DNA of 64,000 nt from Struthidea cinerea (Eukaryota > Chordata > Aves > Passeriformes > Corcoracidae), in the NCBI GenBank assembly GCA_013397865.1, contig VZTI01003906.1:194176-258175 (forward strand), read 5' to 3'. This document shows, one piece after another, positions 59,116 through 64,000 of the stretch. Under the pieces are notes generated by a model. It saw only the letters and a list, made by a program, of their open reading frames with translations, made no database searches and was not told the origin of the DNA. A program made the translations under genes and the position numbers. Every line of letters begins with the position of its first letter. The stretch's first letter is position 1.

Positions 59116-62100
59116 TGTGAATATTGTTGCTTGAAAGCTTTTTTAAATGCTGAGCTCACCATATGACACCAAGGACAACAGTTCTAACCAGCAACCCAGA
59201 AACATCAGGGAAGCCTAACACCCCGCTGACATCTACTGCCAGGGAAGCAGTTCTGGAAAACAGTCTGCTCCCCTGCTTCATCTGCCGGAAGTCCAACAAA
59301 TCCACACTGATTTCTGGGCCTCAGGCCACCTTCCTTTCCCCCTAGAGCCTTGGATTATCAGATCTTCACTTTTCCTGATTGTAATGTGATGAAAACAAGC
59401 AACACCTGGGCCTGGCTGCTCTCAGGGAAGGCCCCAGAATTCGCTCCAGGTTGTCAGCACATCAACACTTAGGGATGGAGCAGTGGCCATGTCCTTCATC
59501 CGTGGGCATTCACAAAGTCCAAGCCGGCTGGTGAAAACGTTACTCAGAGAAGTCATTCCCTGTTGTAGCCATTGCTCCTCTCAGGTACGGAGTGAAAAGC
59601 TTTGGATGACAAAGGATATCAGCACCTCCTCCAGAAAGATCACCTGTTGGGAAAGGAAACATTTGTAGCTCAATAAAATGATTTTAAAAACCCCAAATGT
59701 TACCCGAAAAACACCTTCAGCTGTCAAAAGCGTTTTGTTGGTGCTTGCAGCTGCTGCCGAGGCCAAAGAACACTTGGAGAAAGGCAGGCATGCGGGGAAG
59801 GAGCCAGGTTACCCCAAGGGCCAGCTTTGGCCGGCCCACTCCTCAGGACACCAAGCATGGCACGGGTGAGATCACAATCGCCAGTCACGGGTTCCGCATC
59901 TCCGCCACTCCCGTGACACTTCTGTGACACACGGCATCATGGAGGCGGGATCCATCCTGCTCCAGAAGTCTTGGTTTGCCTCACGCTGGTGGGCTGACCC
60001 TCACAGGCTTGTGTTAATTAAACAGCATTGCAGTGCTTCGTTCGTGTGGAGACGGATTTAGCGGTGGTAATTAACAAGCTGCGTTAAGATGGTCTCTCCA
60101 AGGATGTTTCCCTGTGGATCCCAATGTGTTTCCCAAGTGCTCCAGTGACCAGGTGTTACTTTAGCAAGGTGTGAAGTGCCATGGAAGGCCAACGGCAATA
60201 AATGCAGGATTTTGGCATCCCCGCATGACCCCTTTGCTGAATCCCATTGTTTCCTCACGTCACAACCAAATACTCCATAATATCCCCTTTGGACAGGGCT
60301 CCAGGGTGGAAATCATCCTGTGAGTGCGGTTTGGCCACAGAAATAAGTTGGAAGGGCTTCTTTTGACTTTTATTTCATTTTTTTTCAAGTTATTTTATAC
60401 CCCCAAGTGTCTCTCAGCTCATAGGTTTTCAGCTTCATGACACTCCTCATAGAACAACATGAGGAATAAAGTGTTTCAGAAACATAAAGTCCTCTGCAGA
60501 GGCCCAGGACAATCCAGACTTTTGTAAAAAAAGCAATTTCATCCAGATCTTGTGAAGCAAAATCATAAAAATGCCCATTTTTTCATCATCTTGTCTCACA
60601 CCATGAAGTTAAAAACGTTTTTCCTCCACTTCCTGCCTCAGAAGGAGTTTTAACTCTCCCAATAACCTAATCTTCATACTCTTGTGACCCTGTAAAGTGT
60701 GTTTTTAGGGGTAAAAATTAATTAAAAGCTACTAAATCCTGAACGCTGGAGGTGGAGGGAGGGCGCCGGCCTCCCTGCAGGGAAGCTGCAAGAGGAGGGA
60801 CACTCACTGCGACTCCAGGGAATTGCTGTTTTGACTGAAACTGATCCAAAAATGTTCTTTGGGTCGGAAAGGGGTGAGAAGGGGCCATTTGAGGCAGCAT
60901 TTCATCACTCCACAGGGTGCTATTGTTGTCTTTTGGTTTTGTTCTGCCTTGACAACAGGGAGAACACATCAAATCTCTTACTCTTCAACTTCTGATTGAC
61001 TTTGAAGCCGTTTTATTAGCGATTCCCCCAGCTCGCAGCTGGGGCACACGGCATCACTCCTGCTCCTCTCCCATGGCAACGGAGCCTGGCCCCCAAACAC
61101 GACTGGGTGCCCACAAGGGAATGTTGACCTCGGTCCCGGCATCGGTTGCCAACAACAGAACTTGGCCCTCAGACCTGCCCAGTCCCCGCTAATGCAGCCC
61201 TTGGACACAACCAGGTGCCAGCAGTGGAAATGACCAAATGACCACGTGCCAGCACGGGAATCTTGCCCTCAGCCATGGCCAGGTGCCACCCACGTAGCAT
61301 CCTCTTTTCCCTGATCCCTCCGGATCAAAGTAAGTGCTTTTATTTAAGGCACATCAGATATTTACATTTACAGGGAGAATTCTGACCCCTCCAGGGAATG
61401 ATTTAATGGTGATTTTCAAGGTTATTTTGGAGAATATTTTCAGGCCCTGGCGCTCACTCCTGCACCTCAGTTAGTGAGAACTGTGCTCCTTTGGAACCAC
61501 TGAAAATAATATGGAATATTTGGGGTCTAATTTAAGGGTATTTTGCCCTTGTGCCACCCAGTGTGGATCCTGTGCCTCCATCGAGCGCCCCCGAGGTCAT
61601 CTTGCAGGGGCTGCCATCCCTCATCGCTGTGATCACTGGCTTTAATTCACCCAACCCCTCTCACAGAGATCCAGCTAGCTGCAAAACATCTTACTGCACA
61701 TATCCCCCCACTGGGGAATGACAAGAGGGGAAATCTTCATAAATATCATTTCTGGGGATGATAGCGGAAGGTGTTTTTATCTTTAGAGTTTAGTGATGTA
61801 GTGGATGTTTGCTTTCCTGTTTTCCTTGATTTTTACTAGTAGTTTCATATTGCTGCACCTCCAAATCCAGCTCAGATCTGCGGAAAAGAGGGAAAACACC
61901 AAAGAACAACCCCATAAACACAGTTTCCCAGATGTGCTCATCAAAAGGGGTTTAGGAGGAGGCGGCCTGGTGCTGATTGGAGGTTATCGTCAGAAAATCC
62001 TCAAATCCTTCCAAATCCGTTTTGCCACAGTGGAATTTTAGGCATAAAAGTGCATAAATAAGTGATGTTAAAGGTGAGTTCTTGCCAAGCATCTGGATCC

Positions 62101-62378
62101 AGGTCCTCCCGGTGTTTAGGATCTCCAGGAGCAGCCCGTGCCAGGCCCAGCCAGCAAGGGTCACCAGTGCCCCTTGGCAAGCTGAAAATGAGCCCAGAGC
62201 CTGCTGGTTTGGGTTTCAGAGTGAAACGTGAGCTCCTGCTGGGAGAACTCGGAGGGAAATCCATCCAGTGGACAGACGAGGAACCACCCTGAAACCTCTC
62301 CAGGTTCCTGGTTGTGGGTCGATGCCCCTCGGAGTAGTGGACCCTCCTCTTGAGGTGTCTGCTGGTCTGGTCACCAGC
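59116..62378. other. Intergenic or USP 5' region, no exon assigned
   Basis: The USP start exon may lie here on the minus strand. One candidate frame (about 59160-59310) lacks homology and its splice phase is uncertain. No other gene was seen. Confidence 0.45.
61095..61290. repeat. Diverged minisatellite-like stretch
   Basis: GGTGCCA/GGTTGCCA, followed by A/C-rich text with TTGGCCCTCA or CTTGCCCTCA, recurs at irregular spacing of about 30-70 bp. Degenerate; weak call. Confidence 0.35.
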
Positions 62379-62413
62379 ATCATCACCATCATCATCATCA
62401 TCATCATCATCAG
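62379..62413. repeat. (TCA)n microsatellite
   Basis: About 11 TCA units with one ACC interruption. On the minus strand it gives a run of Asp codons inside a 220-residue chance frame. Confidence 0.92.
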
Positions 62414-62457
62414 CCCCCTGCTCTCCTGACACAACCTTCTCTCTCTGTTCTTTGCAG

Positions 62458-62503
62458 TTGACAGAGATGCCAATGGCAGCTGGGGCGTGCCAGGCGTGCT
62501 TTA
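62458..62503 (+). CDS. Candidate exon of an unrecognised gene
   Basis: Acceptor TTCTTTGCAG|TT and donor TTTA|GTAAGT. This 46-nt block gives DRDANGSWGVPGVL with two bases left over. The phase fits the next candidate exon. I do not recognise the protein. Confidence 0.3.
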
Positions 62504-63051
62504 GTAAGTCCCACAAGTTTGGGATGGGAAAGGGGATTCCAGCACCCTCAATCTCCGTCAGGGCTTCTCTGGTGCTGGGCTGGGTCTCCCAGAGCCAAAA
62601 CCCACCTGCGGTGTCCTCCAAAAGGGCTGAGATGTCCTGAAATGGGTGGGAAACATCCTCCAAAGGTCTGGAAACACCCCATAGTATAGAGAATCATGAT
62701 GGAATGGGAATAAATCCCATTTTTCAGTTATTTTACCCAGAACTATGGCATTTAAGGCTGCGTTTGCTGCCCAAACAATATTTTGCCAAATGGTTCACTT
62801 CTTGTTCTGGTCATGAAACTGTCAATAATTGTTGATTTGTACCATTATGAGGGAAAGGAGAATAAGTGGGTGTGAGTGATATAGGAGGCAAAAACTGGCC
62901 TCTGAGCACCCACTTGACCATTTAAATTGGTCATAAAACATCATTCTCGGACCATTAATGTGCGTCCATCATTAGTTGTAGCATTTATTAACATTAATTT
63001 GTTAATTAGGTGTTGGCACTGCCTCCCTAAACCTTTGTCTGTTTTTTGCAG

Positions 63052-63094
63052 CTATCCTCAGGCCTTGAACAATTTTTTGCCTGGATCCAGAAAG
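63052..63094 (+). CDS. Candidate exon of an unrecognised gene
   Basis: Acceptor GTTTTTTGCAG|CT and donor AGAAAG|GTGAGT. It completes a Tyr codon from 62503 and gives YPQALNNFLPGSRK, ending in phase 0. Both splice sites are strong. No homology recognised. Confidence 0.3.
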
Positions 63095-63476
63095 GTGAGT
63101 GACAGCTCAGCTCCCTCCCCAAACCCCGGCAACTTCCATAACACAAACATTTTTTTTTTAATAAAACTGGATTTTTACATCAAACCTCCCCAAAGGTCAC
63201 GATCTTTTTAGGTCTGAGCTCCTGCCGCTGCTCACGTGGTGCCACCAGCAGAGATTTTGGGGTGTTTTGAGCAGCCAAAACTGGGGAGAGCTGCTGCCCC
63301 ACTGCTGGGGAGAGCTTGGTGCTTTCTGGGGCTGCCCCTCACCACTGCACCCTCTTTTTTTTCCCCCATTTTTTTAAATTCTGCACCAAATAAATGTCAT
63401 TCCCGACTGACTGTGCTGCTCTCTCATCACAGAGGATGCAGCCAGTGCCTTTTCCGAAGGTGCTGGGGTAGGCCGC

Positions 63477-63857
63477 TGTGGATGCTGAAAAGCTTTGGTA
63501 GAGAAATCTTTCAGCTTTCTGCAGCGCTCTGGGAGAACTTTGCAGTTCTCACAGAAGCCGTGAAAACACTGCTGTGGGTTTTTGTAAACGAACTCCTAAT
63601 CCTGCACCTGGGTTTGTTGTGCAGGATTGTTGTGGTTCTGGCTTTCTGATATTTTGGAAGAAGTGTCTTAGAGCTTGACCAATCCCCTCAAGGGGTGGAT
63701 GGCCGAGGACCCAACTGTCTTATGCCATTCAACACACTCTTTGCGATCCACGTTTTAAAAATGATGATTTAATTAATTAATACCGAACACAGAACTACTT
63801 TTCTTCCTGAACTTGGATCCCGTCGTTTCTTGCCGTTCTCGGCGCTTTACAGCGACA
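63477..63857 (+). mobile_element. Solo LTR, ERVK-like, with perfect 6-bp target-site duplication
   Basis: It runs from TGTGGATGCTGAAAAGC to ACAGCGACA and is flanked by GGCCGC at 63471-63476 and 63858-63863. A 6-bp duplication is typical of class II (ERVK) integration. Its body shares CAATCCCCTCAAGGGGTGGA, TGGCCGAGGA and CAACACAC with the LTR at 50904-51270. No internal retroviral sequence. Confidence 0.88.
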
Positions 63858-63946
63858 GGCCGCCTCTAAATTTCTCCTTGCAGAGCCTTTCCTTTCTCTC
63901 GCATCATTTCCAACCCCCTCGCTGTGTTTTTCCATGCATTTCCCAG

Positions 63947-64000
63947 GCCTGGGAGCCCTCTCCGAGCACCGAGCTGAGGCGGCCCGTGCCCAGCAGCGGC
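63947..64000 (+). CDS. Candidate exon running off the right edge
   Basis: Acceptor CATTTCCCAG|GC, then 18 open codons AWEPSPSTELRRPVPSSG to the window end. Its phase 0 matches the candidate exon at 63052-63094 (or a 27-nt candidate at 63433-63459). No homology recognised. Confidence 0.22.

Noticed and set aside
62001..62663. A 220-residue minus-strand frame with a run of Asp.
   Set aside because: The Asp run is a (TCA)n microsatellite; there is no recognised domain and plus-strand splice signals run across it.
1..64000. CRISPR arrays, operons, bacterial-type terminators, tRNA or rRNA genes.
   Set aside because: This is vertebrate nuclear DNA; the tandem repeats lack CRISPR spacing, and I found no tRNA or rRNA cores by reading.

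Overview
The window is nuclear DNA from a bird, most likely a passerine. The main gene is vertebrate ZBTB44, and the repeats are avian: CR1 LINE pieces in both orientations, and LTRs that look like the zebra-finch TguLTR5 and ERVK types (families named from memory, not from a search). The sequence is an assembly with one 906-base run of N (18172-19077) and two single-base n gaps (17525, 43341).

Left part (1 to about 27.5 kb): ZBTB44 on the plus strand. All five coding exons (8215-9232, 12861-12945, 15654-15817, 19992-20292, 21629-21911) join in frame at GT/AG sites into a protein of about 616 residues, with an N-terminal BTB/POZ domain and four C2H2 zinc fingers. The first 8 kb is probably its first intron; the 5' noncoding exon lies outside. 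An LTR with a VNTR and the N gap sits in the intron between zinc fingers 1 and 2. Two oppositely oriented LTR pieces lie in the downstream or 3' UTR stretch, which may run to a poly(A) signal near 27.5 kb and contains a candidate alternative terminal exon.

Middle (27.5 to 49.9 kb): I find no gene I can support. It holds a 60-bp minisatellite, CR1 pieces, microsatellites, and an exact 149-bp direct duplication with a 12-bp palindrome at one edge.

Right-centre (49.9 to 53.5 kb): a block that looks subtelomeric. It runs from a degenerate (CCCTAA)n interstitial telomere tract, through a CCTTGCC-rich tract split by a solo LTR, to about six diverged 170-230 bp tandem units, an LTR 3' end and a CR1 fragment.

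Right (53.7 to 58.0 kb, minus strand): nine exons that join in frame into a deubiquitinase of the USP36/USP42 family. The catalytic Cys, His and Asp and the zinc-binding Cys pairs are kept, but the LKRF motif is lost, there is an unusual insertion, and the tail is short. The 5' end was not found; a CR1 element lies just upstream of the first exon seen. At the right edge are weak candidate exons of an unrecognised plus-strand gene and a solo LTR with a perfect 6-bp target-site duplication.

ZBTB44 is a nuclear DNA-binding factor and the USP a ubiquitin-removing enzyme; nothing in the sequence links them functionally.
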